This document shows, one piece after another, positions 28,267-37,967 of a stretch of 64,000 nt of DNA. A program made the position numbers and the translations under genes. Source of the DNA: Jejubacter calystegiae. Its GTDB lineage: Bacteria; Pseudomonadota; Gammaproteobacteria; Enterobacterales; Enterobacteriaceae. The notes under the pieces were generated by a model. It had not been told where the DNA came from, ran no database searches, and saw only the letters and a list, made by a program, of their open reading frames with translations. Numbering within the stretch: the first letter of the stretch is position 1; each line of letters starts with the position of its first letter. The stretch is from positions 1,054,001 to 1,118,000 of the forward strand of contig NZ_CP040428.1 in the NCBI RefSeq assembly GCF_005671395.1. The letters run 5' to 3'.

Positions 28267-29144
28267 AGCGCCTCCACCAGCAGGGAGAATGCCCGGGTAT
28301 GCTGTCTGCGGCTGGGATAGTAAAGGTAGTAGCCAGGGAATGGCTCACACCAGGACTCCAGCACCCGCACCAGGCTCCCTTCCTTCAGCTCCTGCTCCAC
28401 GCAGTTTTCCGGCAGATAAATCAGACCTAAGCCCGCCCGGGCGGCGGCGATACGGTGGCGCAAGTCGTTAATGGTCAACTGCCCCTCCACCCTGACCCGC
28501 AGCTCTTTACCGTCGGCAGAAAACTCCCACGGCAGCATCCCCCCCAGGGTCGGCAGGCGCATATTCACACAGCGATGGTGCTGAAGATCCGCCGGGATCT
28601 GCGGCGGCGCATGGTGGGCAAACCAGTCGGGCGACCCTACCACCGCCATGCGCATCGGCGGGCTGACGGGAACCGCCACCATATCCTTCGCCACCTGTTC
28701 GCCCAGCCGGATACCGGCGTCAAAGCGGTGGCTGACAATATCCATCAGCGTATTATCTACGGTGACTTCCACATGAATATCCGGCCACTGGGTCATAAAG
28801 CCCTGCAACACCGGCCAGAGCACGGTATCGACGGCGTGCTCACCGGCAGTGATACGAATATTGCCCGCAGGCCGATCACGCAACTCCTTTAACAGACTGA
28901 GCTCCAGCTCAATTTCGCTGAAGTGCGGACCAATACGCTCCAGCAACCGTTCACCGGCTTCAGTAGGCGAGACGCTGCGGGTGGTACGGGTCAACAGACG
29001 AATGCCCATTCGCTCTTCCAGCGCGCGCATCGAATGGCTGAGCGCCGACTGGGAAAGCCCCAACCTGGCGGCGGCGCGGGTGAAACTGCGCTCTCTGGCC
29101 ACCACCAGAAAGGCAATCAGGTCGTTAAAATTCTCTTTAAGCAA
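28251..29144 (-). CDS. LysR-family transcriptional regulator
   Basis: 297 residues. N-terminal helix-turn-helix ([38 protein letters not shown]) followed by a substrate-binding domain containing [18 protein letters not shown] and [19 protein letters not shown], typical of the LysR group that controls neighbouring oxidoreductase genes. It is divergent from the cupin gene at 29291 and convergent with the SDR gene; both are candidate targets. Confidence 0.9.
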   Translation of the reverse strand: MLKENFNDLIAFLVVARERSFTRAAARLGLSQSALSHSMRALEERMGIRLLTRTTRSVSPTEAGERLLERIGPHFSEIELELSLLKELRDRPAGNIRITAGEHAVDTVLWPVLQGFMTQWPDIHVEVTVDNTLMDIVSHRFDAGIRLGEQVAKDMVAVPVSPPMRMAVVGSPDWFAHHAPPQIPADLQHHRCVNMRLPTLGGMLPWEFSADGKELRVRVEGQLTINDLRHRIAAARAGLGLIYLPENCVEQELKEGSLVRVLESWCEPFPGYYLYYPSRRQHTRAFSLLVEALRYRE

Positions 29145-29290
29145 AAGGGCGCTCCGGTAAGATCTTATCCCCCAGTATATGCTCAGTTATGAGCTTAGCT
29201 CATGAGTCCATTCACATTTTGCCCGCTAATCAACCTGAGCCACTCCTGTTACGCTTATTCCATCAGCAATTCACCAATGGAGAACCTGCC

Positions 29291-29686
29291 ATGAAAATTA
29301 TCCGCAACGCCTCAACCCCCTCCGTTCAGGGACCGGAAAACTGCTTTACTGGCCGGGTGCGTATCGATTCCCCGTTCCAGGCCACAGAGCCCGCAAAAGT
29401 GGGCGGCGCAACCGTCACCTTTGAACCCGGCGCCCGTACCGCCTGGCACACCCACCCACTGGGCCAGACGTTGATTGTCACCCACGGCAAAGGGTGGATT
29501 CAGTGCGAAGGCGAAGCCATTGAAGAGATGAACCAGGGCGATATCGTCTGGATCCCTGAAAAGGTAAAACACTGGCACGGCGCCACGCCGGATAACGCCA
29601 TGACCCATATCGCCATTGCCGAGTCGGTGGATGGTTCACCGGTGACCTGGCTTGAGCAGGTCACCGATCGGCAGTACCAGAAATAA
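29291..29686 (+). CDS. Small cupin-domain protein
   Basis: 131 residues from [21 protein letters not shown] single cupin barrel with metal-binding motif 1 ([21 protein letters not shown]) and motif 2 ([13 protein letters not shown]). It resembles the small cupins often found beside LysR regulators and SDR or aldo-keto reductases, some annotated as carboxymuconolactone- or quercetinase-related; the substrate here is unknown. The open frame begins earlier (29189), but this start fits the family N-terminus. Confidence 0.82.
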   Translation: MKIIRNASTPSVQGPENCFTGRVRIDSPFQATEPAKVGGATVTFEPGARTAWHTHPLGQTLIVTHGKGWIQCEGEAIEEMNQGDIVWIPEKVKHWHGATPDNAMTHIAIAESVDGSPVTWLEQVTDRQYQK

Positions 29687-29827
29687 TCCCGCCGCCGGGC
29701 AGTACGCCCGGCGCGAGCCCTTTCCGTTACATTCCCCCACGTTATCCAATCCGCCCGTTAAATAAATTTTTAATATGACTCAGTGACTTGCCAATTCCCC
29801 CTGGCTGTGACAGTCTGTTTTTCGATC

Positions 29828-29839
29828 TTGTATATACAA
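29828..29839. promoter_or_regulatory. HutC operator upstream of the CodB-like transporter
   Basis: TTGTATATACAA is a perfect 12-bp palindrome, 83 bp before the transporter start, in a 235-bp gap that otherwise holds no gene. The same sequence with one or few changes occurs at 33408, 40149 and 40041, always upstream of hut genes. The HutC consensus in other bacteria is of this TGTATATACA type. Confidence 0.8.
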
Positions 29840-29921
29840 CCATAGTCATTCGCAGATTGCGACGTTCTGCCTGTCATCTTCCCGCCGCCACTGGCGCAAC
29901 TCATCCTGGCAAGGAGAACCT

Positions 29922-31346
29922 ATGTCTTCCCCATCGATCCATACTCAAACAACCAACGCGCCGGGGGTCTCGCTGAGGGAGTTCCGGTCTATCGACTACA
30001 TTCCCCATACGGAGCGTCACGGCCACCCTTTCAGCCAGTTTACCCTGTGGTTTGGCGGCAATCTGCAAATCACGGCCATCGTCACCGGCGCGCTGACGGT
30101 AGTGCTGGGGGGCGATGTGGTCTGGTCGCTGGTGGGTCTGTTGACCGGCCAGATTCTGGGGGCCGCTGTGATGGCGCTGCACGCCATTCAGGGACCACGC
30201 TTCGGCATGCCGCAGATGATTATCAGCCGGGTGCAGTTTGGCGTTTATGGCGCGGTGATCCCGCTGGTGCTGGCCTGCCTGATGTACATCGGCTTTTCGG
30301 CGAGCGGCACGGTGCTGGCCGGACAGGCGATGGCGCAACTGCTGCACGTGGGCAACAGCACCGGCATGATGCTGTTCAGCGCCATCATCATCGTGGTGGC
30401 GATTCTGGGCTACCGGGTGATTCATAAGCTGGGCAAACTGGCGAGCGTTATGGGGATTCTGGCTTTCGCCTGGCTGTTTGTGACGCTGCTGCTGTCCAAC
30501 GATGTCGCCACGCTGCTGCACAATCGCCACTTCACGCTGTCTTCCTTTTTGCTGGCGGTGTCGCTTTCCGCCTCCTGGCAGCTGGCCTTCTGCCCCTATG
30601 TTTCTGACTACTCCCGCTATCTGCCCCATACCGTTTCGGCTCGCTCCGTCTTTAGCGCCGCCTTTTGCGGCACGGTGCTCGGTACCCAGGCTTCCATGAC
30701 GCTGGGAGTGTTCGCCGCCGCCATTGCCGGTAGCGCCTTTTCCGGCAATGAAGTCAGCTATATCGTTGGCCTGGGTAACAGCGGCGCCATGGCGATGGTC
30801 ATCTATTTCGCCATCTGTTTCGGCAAGATAACCTTCACCACCATGAACGCCTATGGCAGCTTTATGTCGCTCACCACCATCGTCTGCGGCTTTCGCAAGA
30901 CCACCGCCATCGGCCAGAGAACGCGCACGCTGTTTGTGGTGACGATGGTCGGCCTTTCCTGTGCTATTGCGCTGCTCAGCGAGCCTGACTTCCTGAAAAG
31001 CTTCACCCATTTTCTGCTGTTACTGCTGGCCTGTTTTATTCCCTGGAGCGCCATGAGCCTGACGGATTACTACCTGATTTCCAGAGGCAAGGTAGACATT
31101 CCGGCCCTGAGCGCCCCCCATGGCCGCTACGGACGCTGGAATGGTTATGGTATTGCGGTTTATCTGCTGGGACTGGCGATTCAGGTGCCGTTTGTCGCTA
31201 ACGCGTTCTGGCAGGGAGGGCTGACCTGGCTGTTTGGCGGTAACGATATCTCGTGGATTATCGGCTGGTTCTTTACCGCCATTCTCTACTACAGCCTGCG
31301 ACGTTTTGACCGGCGCCGGTTGCCGGAGCAAACCCGTCTCCCCTGA
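29922..31346 (+). CDS. NCS1-family (CodB-like) permease, probable histidine/urocanate transporter
   Basis: 474 residues with about twelve hydrophobic segments and an N-terminal LWFGGNLQITAIVTGAL motif of the cytosine/purine/allantoin permease (NCS1) family. AAGGAG precedes the ATG. A perfect HutC-type operator lies upstream and hutG converges on it 4 bp away, so it is probably part of the hut regulon. CodB-like transporters also occur in Pseudomonas hut loci. Whether it carries histidine, urocanate or another imidazole is inferred, not shown. Confidence 0.82.
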   Translation: MSSPSIHTQTTNAPGVSLREFRSIDYIPHTERHGHPFSQFTLWFGGNLQITAIVTGALTVVLGGDVVWSLVGLLTGQILGAAVMALHAIQGPRFGMPQMIISRVQFGVYGAVIPLVLACLMYIGFSASGTVLAGQAMAQLLHVGNSTGMMLFSAIIIVVAILGYRVIHKLGKLASVMGILAFAWLFVTLLLSNDVATLLHNRHFTLSSFLLAVSLSASWQLAFCPYVSDYSRYLPHTVSARSVFSAAFCGTVLGTQASMTLGVFAAAIAGSAFSGNEVSYIVGLGNSGAMAMVIYFAICFGKITFTTMNAYGSFMSLTTIVCGFRKTTAIGQRTRTLFVVTMVGLSCAIALLSEPDFLKSFTHFLLLLLACFIPWSAMSLTDYYLISRGKVDIPALSAPHGRYGRWNGYGIAVYLLGLAIQVPFVANAFWQGGLTWLFGGNDISWIIGWFFTAILYYSLRRFDRRRLPEQTRLP

Positions 31347-31350
31347 ACGA

Positions 31351-32145
31351 CTATGCCCCAAAATCCCCGCCGTTCGCCAGCCTTTCAAGAAAGGCGCGGA
31401 GCAATGGCTTCAGCGCCTTTGCCTTGTCATCGACCAGGTTGAAAGGATGGCTTTCGCGCATATAGTTGCACTGCGCCAGTTCGACCTGCACCGCATACTG
31501 ACGTCGAGCCGGGGAGCCGTACTGGCGAGTGATATAGCCGCCCTTAAAGCGACCATTCAGGACATAGCGGTACTGCGGGTATGACTCGCACAATTCAACC
31601 ATCGCCTGCGCCATGGCAGGCGGGCAGCTCCTGCCGTCGTTGGTGCCCAAATTAATATCGGGCAGCGCGCCGTCGAACAGGCGGGGGATCATCGAAGCAA
31701 TAGAGTGGGCATCGTAAAGCACCACATAGCCGTGCTGCTGCCTGATGCGCGCCAGCTCTGCCTGGAGTTTCTGATGATAAGGCTGCCAGATCTCCGCCAG
31801 CCAGCGCTGGCGACAGGCATCATCCGGCTCCTTTCCTGCTTTCCAGGCGAGCGTGCCGTCGAACAGCGTCTGAGGGAACAGCCCGGTGGTGGCGCTGGCG
31901 TAGAGCGGTGTGTCGTCCGGCGCCCGGTTAAGATCGACCACAAAACGCGAATAGTGCCCGCGAATAATGCTGGCTCCCAGCCCGGCGGCAAAATCATAGA
32001 GTTCAGGGATATGCCAGTCGGTATCCGGCAGGGGCAGCGCTTCGGGGCTAAGCCCCTGCTCCGCTTCCGGCGTCAAACGGGTTCCGGCATGGGGAATGCT
32101 GACCAGCAGCGGTGCGCTGCCCTGGTGAAAATCATACGCCATCAT
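31351..32145 (-). CDS. hutG: N-formylglutamate amidohydrolase HutG
   Basis: 264 residues. It hydrolyses N-formylglutamate to glutamate and formate, the last step of the five-step histidine pathway. The sequence ([61 protein letters not shown]) is the N-formylglutamate amidohydrolase family, not the arginase-like formimidoylglutamase also called HutG in Klebsiella and Salmonella. The start chosen has GAGGAG upstream and overlaps the hutI stop by 4 bp (ATGA). Confidence 0.92.
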   Translation of the reverse strand: MMAYDFHQGSAPLLVSIPHAGTRLTPEAEQGLSPEALPLPDTDWHIPELYDFAAGLGASIIRGHYSRFVVDLNRAPDDTPLYASATTGLFPQTLFDGTLAWKAGKEPDDACRQRWLAEIWQPYHQKLQAELARIRQQHGYVVLYDAHSIASMIPRLFDGALPDINLGTNDGRSCPPAMAQAMVELCESYPQYRYVLNGRFKGGYITRQYGSPARRQYAVQVELAQCNYMRESHPFNLVDDKAKALKPLLRAFLERLANGGDFGA

Positions 32146-33365
32146 CGCAGTTCTCCTCTGTAGACCACCTCGCACGGCAGGGTACCGCCGAGCCAGTACA
32201 CCAGCCCGGCGGGCTCGGTAATGTTCCAGTGCACGAAGTCCGCCACTTTGCCCGGCTCCAGGCTGCCGTGGCTTGCCTGAAGACCGAGCGCCCGGGCGGC
32301 GTTGAGAGTCACCCCCGCCACAGCCTCTTCCGGCGTCAGCCCAAACAGGGTACAGCCCATATTGAGCATCAGCCGCAGCGACAGCGCCGGAGAGGTGCCA
32401 GGGTTAAGATCGCTTGCCAGCGCCATCGGCACCTTATGCTGCCGGAAACCGGCCACCGGAGGGTGCTGCGTTTCACGCATCAGATAGAAGGCGCCGGGCA
32501 GCAGTACCGCTACGGTGCCGTGCTCCGCCATCGCGCGAATATCTTCATCCGTGGCATATTCCAGGTGATCGGCAGACAGCGCCTGATAGCGTGCCGCAAG
32601 CTCCGCGCCGCCCAACGCCGAAAGCTGTTCGGCATGAAGCTTCACCGGTAGCTCCAGCTTGCGGGCCGCCTCAAACACCCGCGCCACCTGGGCGGGGGAA
32701 AAGGCCAGATGCTCGCAGAAGGCATCCACCGCATCGGCCAGACCGGCGGCGTGGGCTTCCGGCAACAGTTCGTCGCACACCACCTGAATCCAGTCATCAG
32801 GATGGTCACGATATTCCGGCGGCACCGCATGAGCCGCCAGGCAGGTGGTCACCACCTCCACCGGCATCTGCTCCCCCAGACAACGCGCGGCCCGCAGCAT
32901 ACGCAGTTCGGTCGGTTTATCCAGGCCGTATCCGGACTTGATCTCCACCGTAGTGACGCCGTCCGCCATCAATAGCGCCAGCCGCTCCCGGGCCAGTTCA
33001 ACCAGGGTTTCCAGGCTGGCTTCGCGGGTGGCCCGCACTGTGGAAAGAATGCCGCCGCCCTGAGCCGCGATATCGGCATAGCTCACGCCGTTAAGCCGCT
33101 GTTCAAACTCGGCGCTGCGGTCGCCGCCAAACACCAGATGGGTATGGCAGTCGATAAACCCTGGCGTCACAATTCCCCCCGCAAAGCGGTGGCGATGGGT
33201 CGGATTGAAGCGGACCGCCTCCTGCGCCGGGCCGATCGCGACTATCCTTCCTGCCGTCACGGCGATAAAGCCATCGCGAATAATATTCCATGCGCCGTCG
33301 CGCATGGTGACCAGGTCCGCGCCGCTCCAGAGCGAGTCGCAATCATTACTGGATTGTTCAGCCAT
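32142..33365 (-). CDS. hutI: Imidazolonepropionase HutI
   Basis: 407 residues. Amidohydrolase-superfamily enzyme opening 4-imidazolone-5-propionate to N-formimidoyl-glutamate. Metal ligands His74 and His76 lie in [20 protein letters not shown], and further ligands in [11 protein letters not shown] and [11 protein letters not shown], then [12 protein letters not shown]. First gene of a hutI-hutG unit that diverges from hutF; a HutC-like site lies in the gap. Confidence 0.96.
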   Translation of the reverse strand: MAEQSSNDCDSLWSGADLVTMRDGAWNIIRDGFIAVTAGRIVAIGPAQEAVRFNPTHRHRFAGGIVTPGFIDCHTHLVFGGDRSAEFEQRLNGVSYADIAAQGGGILSTVRATREASLETLVELARERLALLMADGVTTVEIKSGYGLDKPTELRMLRAARCLGEQMPVEVVTTCLAAHAVPPEYRDHPDDWIQVVCDELLPEAHAAGLADAVDAFCEHLAFSPAQVARVFEAARKLELPVKLHAEQLSALGGAELAARYQALSADHLEYATDEDIRAMAEHGTVAVLLPGAFYLMRETQHPPVAGFRQHKVPMALASDLNPGTSPALSLRLMLNMGCTLFGLTPEEAVAGVTLNAARALGLQASHGSLEPGKVADFVHWNITEPAGLVYWLGGTLPCEVVYRGELR

Positions 33366-33407
33366 ATCGCCTCTTCGATGATTTACAGTGCGTCATAGTG
33401 TATGTAT

Positions 33408-33419
33408 ATGTATATACAA
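33408..33419. promoter_or_regulatory. HutC operator between hutI and hutF
   Basis: ATGTATATACAA differs from the perfect palindrome TTGTATATACAA at one position. It lies in the 75-bp gap between the divergent hutI and hutF, so one site could control both. Confidence 0.75.
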
Positions 33420-33440
33420 CTACGACAGCGAGGATCAACC

Positions 33441-34793
33441 ATGACCCGATATTTTGTGGAGCGTGCCTTACTGGATGACCAGTTGGCCAGCGATGTAGCC
33501 ATTGAGGTTAATCACGATGGCAATATCGAAACCCTGGCCCCCAATGCCAAACCGGAAGGCGCCCACCGGCTTGCGGGGATCATGATTCCCGGCCTCGCTA
33601 ACCTGCATTCCCACGCCTTCCAGCGGGCGATGGCCGGGCTGACCGAAGTCGCCGCTGACGACAGCGACAGCTTCTGGACCTGGCGCGACCGGATGTATCA
33701 ATTGCTCGGCGCCATGACGCCGGAACAGGTGGGCATCATCGCCCGCTATCTCTATATCGCGATGCTGAAAGGGGGCTATACCCAGGTCGCAGAGTTTCAC
33801 TATCTGCACCACGCGCCGGACGGCACCCACTACGCCGGTGACGATATGCTGTGGCAGCTTATCCATGCGGCGCGGGAGAGCGGTATTGGTATGACGCTGC
33901 TGCCCGCGCTCTATAGCTGGTCCGGCTTTGACGAACGGTCGCCGGAAGCCGGTCAGCGCCGCTTTATTCACTCGACCGACGACTATCTTCAGCTTCAGAC
34001 ACGGCTTGCGGCGGCCATCCGCGACGAGCGGCTCATCAACCACGGTATCTGTTTTCATTCGCTGCGCGCCGTTAGCGAGCGGCAGATCGATGAGGTGCTG
34101 GGCAGCGCCGGGTCGCATCTCCCGGTGCATATTCATATCGCAGAGCAGGAAAAAGAGGTGCGGGACTGTCTGGCCTGGTCAGGTCAGACGCCGGTGGCCT
34201 GGCTGCTGGACCATGCGCCGGTGGATGAGCGCTGGTGCCTGGTGCATGCCACTCACCTAACCGGGCAGGAAACCGCAGCCCTGGCCCACAGCGGCGCGAT
34301 TGCTGGCCTGTGTCCCACTACCGAAGCCAGCCTGGGAGACGGTCTGTTTCCCGCCACCAACTACCTGCGCCACGGCGGGCGTTGGGGCATTGGTTCGGAC
34401 AGCCACGTCTCGCTGAGCGTGCTGGAAGAGCTGCGCTGGCTGGAATACGGGCAGCGCCTGCGCGACAGGCAACGCAACCGGCTGGCGACCCGGGCGCAGC
34501 CCATGGTCGGGAATCTGCTGCTGTCGCAGGCGGCAAGCGGCGGTGCTCAGGCCTGCGGCATTCGCGGCGGCCGTCTGGCTCCCGGCCTGCGCGCCGACTG
34601 GCTGCTACTGGACGACGACGCCTGGCTGGGCGCCTGCCCCGAAGCGCATATGATAAACCGCTGGCTGTTTGCAGGCGACAGCAGCACTATCCGCCACGTC
34701 TGGGTCGCAGGCAGGGCAGTGATTCAGGATAGAACGCATCCGCTGGAACAGCAGGCGGCCCGCGACTTTGCGCGGGTGATGAGGGAGTTATAA
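33441..34793 (+). CDS. hutF: Formimidoylglutamate deiminase HutF
   Basis: 450 residues (Pseudomonas HutF about 450). Converts N-formimidoylglutamate to N-formylglutamate and ammonia, making substrate for HutG. Amidohydrolase fold: His56 and His58 in IPGLANLHSHAFQRAMAGL, the HF-specific WTWRDRMYQLLGAMTPEQ, then HIHIAEQEKEV, LVHATHLT and GSDSHVSLS metal and catalytic residues. The frame is open to 33402, but GAGG lies 8 nt before this ATG. Confidence 0.94.
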   Translation: MTRYFVERALLDDQLASDVAIEVNHDGNIETLAPNAKPEGAHRLAGIMIPGLANLHSHAFQRAMAGLTEVAADDSDSFWTWRDRMYQLLGAMTPEQVGIIARYLYIAMLKGGYTQVAEFHYLHHAPDGTHYAGDDMLWQLIHAARESGIGMTLLPALYSWSGFDERSPEAGQRRFIHSTDDYLQLQTRLAAAIRDERLINHGICFHSLRAVSERQIDEVLGSAGSHLPVHIHIAEQEKEVRDCLAWSGQTPVAWLLDHAPVDERWCLVHATHLTGQETAALAHSGAIAGLCPTTEASLGDGLFPATNYLRHGGRWGIGSDSHVSLSVLEELRWLEYGQRLRDRQRNRLATRAQPMVGNLLLSQAASGGAQACGIRGGRLAPGLRADWLLLDDDAWLGACPEAHMINRWLFAGDSSTIRHVWVAGRAVIQDRTHPLEQQAARDFARVMREL

Positions 34794-34821
34794 AAATAAC
34801 TCAACTTATATCACTGCCGGA

Positions 34822-34994
34822 CTATTCACCAGCAGGCAAAGAGAACTGTCCATCGGCGGGCTTATTTTTCTTCAGAACCAAGGCGAGTAAATCCCCGAAC
34901 CACACATCCGTGGCAAGTTGCAAACCTACACCGTTACTGTAGTCAGAATAGTGGCTATAGCTACCAGACTTACGCTTCAGGTCAGCCAGCGAAT
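34822..34994 (-). pseudogene. Orphan C-terminal coding remnant after the TonB receptor fragment
   Basis: In another frame directly after the receptor fragment, about 57 codons stay open to a TAG at 34822. The translated text includes SGSYSHYSDYSNGVGLQLAT and WFGDLLALVLKKNKPADG. It has no start codon of its own in this context and does not resemble a receptor barrel end. It looks like the tail of a different, unidentified gene joined by deletion. Confidence 0.35.
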
Positions 34995-35258
34995 TATCGG
35001 TACCTGACGACTATCAAAACCGCGCACCTTAACCTGTAATTCGTTACGATCACCGTTTTTCTGAAGGATCACACCGGGCACGACACTCAGCGCCTGTGCC
35101 ACATTCTCTTTATCCAGCGCTATCAGGGTGTTCCTGTCCAGAATGGTGGAGGTCGCAGCAGCAGGGTTTGGCCAGACGGTCATCGTTTCTGTAGCGAGGC
35201 CATCAGACGCGCAAACGAGCGATAACGCCGAATAAAGACAGCTTCTTGAGAATTCCAT
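34977..35258 (-). pseudogene. Truncated TonB-dependent receptor (signal peptide and plug start only)
   Basis: 93 codons encode a possible signal peptide (MEFSRSCLYSALSLVCASDG, LA), a TonB-box-like ETMTVWPN, and the beginning of a plug domain (LDKENVAQALSVVPGVILQK, RNELQVKVRGFDSRQVPI). Homology then stops abruptly, exactly where the next plug strand should follow, and the frame ends after RWLT. The 500 or more residues of plug and barrel are missing. It starts 24 bp after modD, so it was the last gene of the molybdate-type operon and is now non-functional. Confidence 0.85.
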
Positions 35259-35282
35259 TTTTCTGTTTCCATATTATAGGGA

Positions 35283-36140
35283 TCATTGGGTAGAGTTTTC
35301 CGGAATCAATCTGACCCCAATATCCGCCGGTGTGGCGTAATAAGGTGCAGAGGTCACAAACAGCCTGATGCCGCAATCGAGATATTCCGGTAGCGAGGCA
35401 GACGTTATGCCGCCGGTCAGAGCCAGCGAACAATCGGGGGCAGTCATCGCGGCCTGTTTCGCTACCTGCAAGGCCTGGTCGGGGGTAAATTTATCGAGCT
35501 GGATAAGGTCGGGCGCCGCCGCCAGCGCAGCCATGGCTTCATCCGGAGTATCCGCCTCTACGACGATTTTTTTCTCCGGCGCCGCACGCCGCAGGCGATC
35601 GACGATATCCCGCCACGCCTGGTTATTCGCCAGAAAGCGCCGATGATTAGCGAACAGCAACACTGTTTCCGCGCAGCCGGCCCGGTGAATCAATCCACCG
35701 GCGGCGATAACAGCCTGAGTTGCCAACAATTTAGTACCGGGAATCGCCTTCCGGGTGCAGGCAATATGGCCGTCTGGGTGACGCTGACGCAGCACCGCGA
35801 GCATGTCAGACAGATAGCCGGAAACGCCGCAGCTCCACTCCAGCACGTTCTGCACCGCCTTCCAGCCCTGATGTAGCGCCGCGGCACAACCACTGGCTGT
35901 CAGCAGCGCCTGACCCGGAGCTACCCGCTCGCCGTCACAGGCAAGCGTCGTAACCGACAGCCCCAGGGCACATAGCATCTGCCTGCCCGCGACAATACCG
36001 CTGACACAGCCGCCTTTACGGTGGCAAAAGATTATCCGGCCGGGAATATCGCCAATACCCAGGGCCCGGGTAGTCACATCCCCACCGTAGATATCTTCCT
36101 GCAACCAGGCATCGGTAAGTGCCTGAGGGATGAAGATCAT
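35283..36140 (-). CDS. modD: ModD, NadC-like phosphoribosyltransferase family protein
   Basis: 285 residues. A paralogue of quinolinate phosphoribosyltransferase (NadC) known as ModD because it occurs with molybdenum transport genes; its reaction is not established. Typical segments are EDIYGGDVTTRALGI, QNVLEWSCGVSGYLSDML, ACTRKAIPGTKLLATQAVIA and VVEADTPDEAMAALAAAPDL. It overlaps the methyltransferase gene by 4 bp and precedes the truncated receptor gene. Confidence 0.88.
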   Translation of the reverse strand: MIFIPQALTDAWLQEDIYGGDVTTRALGIGDIPGRIIFCHRKGGCVSGIVAGRQMLCALGLSVTTLACDGERVAPGQALLTASGCAAALHQGWKAVQNVLEWSCGVSGYLSDMLAVLRQRHPDGHIACTRKAIPGTKLLATQAVIAAGGLIHRAGCAETVLLFANHRRFLANNQAWRDIVDRLRRAAPEKKIVVEADTPDEAMAALAAAPDLIQLDKFTPDQALQVAKQAAMTAPDCSLALTGGITSASLPEYLDCGIRLFVTSAPYYATPADIGVRLIPENSTQ

Positions 36141-36952
36141 CTGAGCCTCTCCTCTGGTACGCTGTCCCAGTATATGAGCGCCCAGTCGCGGCGCGCAGGC
36201 GCCAGCGCGCTGGCGTCATATCGCTGGTACCAGCGATACAGACGCTGACGCTCATCATCGTCCAGCCCCCCCAGGTGCCAGCGCATATTCTCCTCAAACA
36301 GCTCAAAAGTGCTGGTATCCTGGCGGTATTCACACTGACCACGAATAAAATCGACCCGGGCCTGTATCCCCATCTGATAGAGCACGTTCAGGGCATAGAT
36401 ATAATCCGGGAGTTCTACAACCTCACGCCCCAGCGCCCGTAGAATCGACGGTGGAACGAACGAGCTACTGGCCATATGGGTGGAGTACACTCTTAAGCGT
36501 GCCATGCGGTTAAGGCGAACCATGGCCTGCCGGATATCGGCGACCAGCGTCGAGCGGGAAGCCACCGCAATATCGCACTGTGGCAAATCATCCCAGGGGT
36601 CTTCCCAGGCCCGCTTTACCCAGTGAACGTTCTTAATCGCCCTCTCCTGCGCACGCCTGGCGGCGACCGCCAGCATCCCCGGACTGTAATCCACGCCATA
36701 AACTTCGCGCAGCTTGTCTGCCAGCTCAAGCGCCACCGTTCCCGGCCCACACCCCATATCAAATAGTGTCTGCGCGCCGTGCAGATCGATCTTCGCCAGC
36801 AGCTGTTGCAGATAGCTATTTTCCGGTGCATCACTCCGGGTCGCCATTTTCTCCGCCCGCAGATCCCAGTGCTCAGGTGTTTTTTCGGTACGCTGCGCCA
36901 GCCGCATCTGCTGGCGGTAAAGTTCTGCAAAATCAATATGATCAATAAGCAT
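36137..36952 (-). CDS. Class I SAM-dependent methyltransferase of the ModD operon
   Basis: 271 residues. A SAM-binding Rossmann fold is visible: FDMGCGPGTVALELADKLRE (motif I) and YGVDYSPGMLAVAARRAQER (acidic loop), then the DIAVASRSTLVADIRQAMVR region. Substrate unknown. It lies 28 bp after the permease and overlaps modD by 4 bp (ATGA). Its place inside a metal-oxyanion uptake operon suggests it modifies or makes a chelator or cofactor used by the system; that is inference. Confidence 0.8.
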   Translation of the reverse strand: MLIDHIDFAELYRQQMRLAQRTEKTPEHWDLRAEKMATRSDAPENSYLQQLLAKIDLHGAQTLFDMGCGPGTVALELADKLREVYGVDYSPGMLAVAARRAQERAIKNVHWVKRAWEDPWDDLPQCDIAVASRSTLVADIRQAMVRLNRMARLRVYSTHMASSSFVPPSILRALGREVVELPDYIYALNVLYQMGIQARVDFIRGQCEYRQDTSTFELFEENMRWHLGGLDDDERQRLYRWYQRYDASALAPARRDWALIYWDSVPEERLR

Positions 36953-36980
36953 AAAACGATCTCCGTTACGCCAGGTATTT

Positions 36981-37967
36981 TTAGCGATGTACTCTGCGGG
37001 TCAGCAATAGAAGGAAAAAAGGCGCTCCTAAAAATGCCGTTACGATACCCAGAGGGATTTCCACATCGTTCAGGGTTCGGGCCAGAGTGTCAGTTAATAA
37101 CAGCAAAATTGCCCCACATCCCATGGCGACCGGCAGCAGTCGCTGATAATTACCCCCCGTCATCAACCGGGCGATATGTGGCACAATCAGACCAATCCAG
37201 CCAATAACTCCCGCAACGGCCACCGCGCTGGCAGTGATCAGGGTGGCGCAAACAATCAACCCAAAACGCAGCCTGCTAACGTTTATCCCCAGGGATAGCG
37301 CCTCTTCATCAGACAGCGTCAGCAGGTTCATACGCCAGCGCAACAACAGTAAGGGCGCGGACCCCATCAGTATCACCGGTGCGCAAAATCCAAGATCGGT
37401 TAGCGTCATGCCCGACAGTCCTCCCATCAGCCAGAAGGTAATAGACGGCAATTGGGTATAGGGATCGGCAAGCGTCTTGATTAGCGAGATCCCGGCGGCA
37501 CACAAAGTGCCCAATGCAATCCCGATCAGCACCAGGCTTAACACCGGATCGCGGCGCGTTATCAGGCGGGAAATCAGCCAGACGCCGAACACCACGATCA
37601 AGCCACCGCTAAACGCCAGCAGTTGAATAAATTCCATCGACAGGCCCGCACTTATGGCAATACAGGCGCCCAATCCCGCGCCAGCAGAAACGCCAAGAAT
37701 ATCCGGTGATACCAGCGGGTTACGAAAGATTCCCTGGTAGGTGGCACCTGCTCCTGCCAACCCAGCGCCAATCAGTAACGCCGAGGCAATGCGCGGCAGG
37801 CGTATATACCAGAACATAAAGCGCTCGCGGTCGGGAACCCCATCCTCATTGAGCAACACCGCAGCCAGCCGCCGGAAACTCAGAGGGTAAGCACCGGACA
37901 TGGCCGCCAGCGCAACGCAACCCACAATCAATACGCCAATAAGAAACAGCTGCGTCGAGGGTTTCAT
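36981..37967 (-). CDS. FecCD-type ABC permease, MolB-like
   Basis: 328 residues, about ten membrane segments, of the BtuC/FecCD permease family (RLPRIASALLIGAGLAGAGA, TYQGIFRNPLVSPDILGVSA, GAGLGA; VVAGVIGWIGLIVPHIARLM). The family carries siderophores, haem and B12, but the Haemophilus MolBCA system of the same type carries molybdate and tungstate. The ModE box and modD in this operon favour the latter. Overlaps the binding-protein gene by 4 bp. No ATPase gene follows. Confidence 0.85.
   Translation of the reverse strand: MKPSTQLFLIGVLIVGCVALAAMSGAYPLSFRRLAAVLLNEDGVPDRERFMFWYIRLPRIASALLIGAGLAGAGATYQGIFRNPLVSPDILGVSAGAGLGACIAISAGLSMEFIQLLAFSGGLIVVFGVWLISRLITRRDPVLSLVLIGIALGTLCAAGISLIKTLADPYTQLPSITFWLMGGLSGMTLTDLGFCAPVILMGSAPLLLLRWRMNLLTLSDEEALSLGINVSRLRFGLIVCATLITASAVAVAGVIGWIGLIVPHIARLMTGGNYQRLLPVAMGCGAILLLLTDTLARTLNDVEIPLGIVTAFLGAPFFLLLLTRRVHR

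Noticed and set aside
29901-31010. 369-residue open frame opposite the NCS1 permease
   Set aside because: Antisense shadow of a clear membrane transporter; biased His/Gln/Arg composition.
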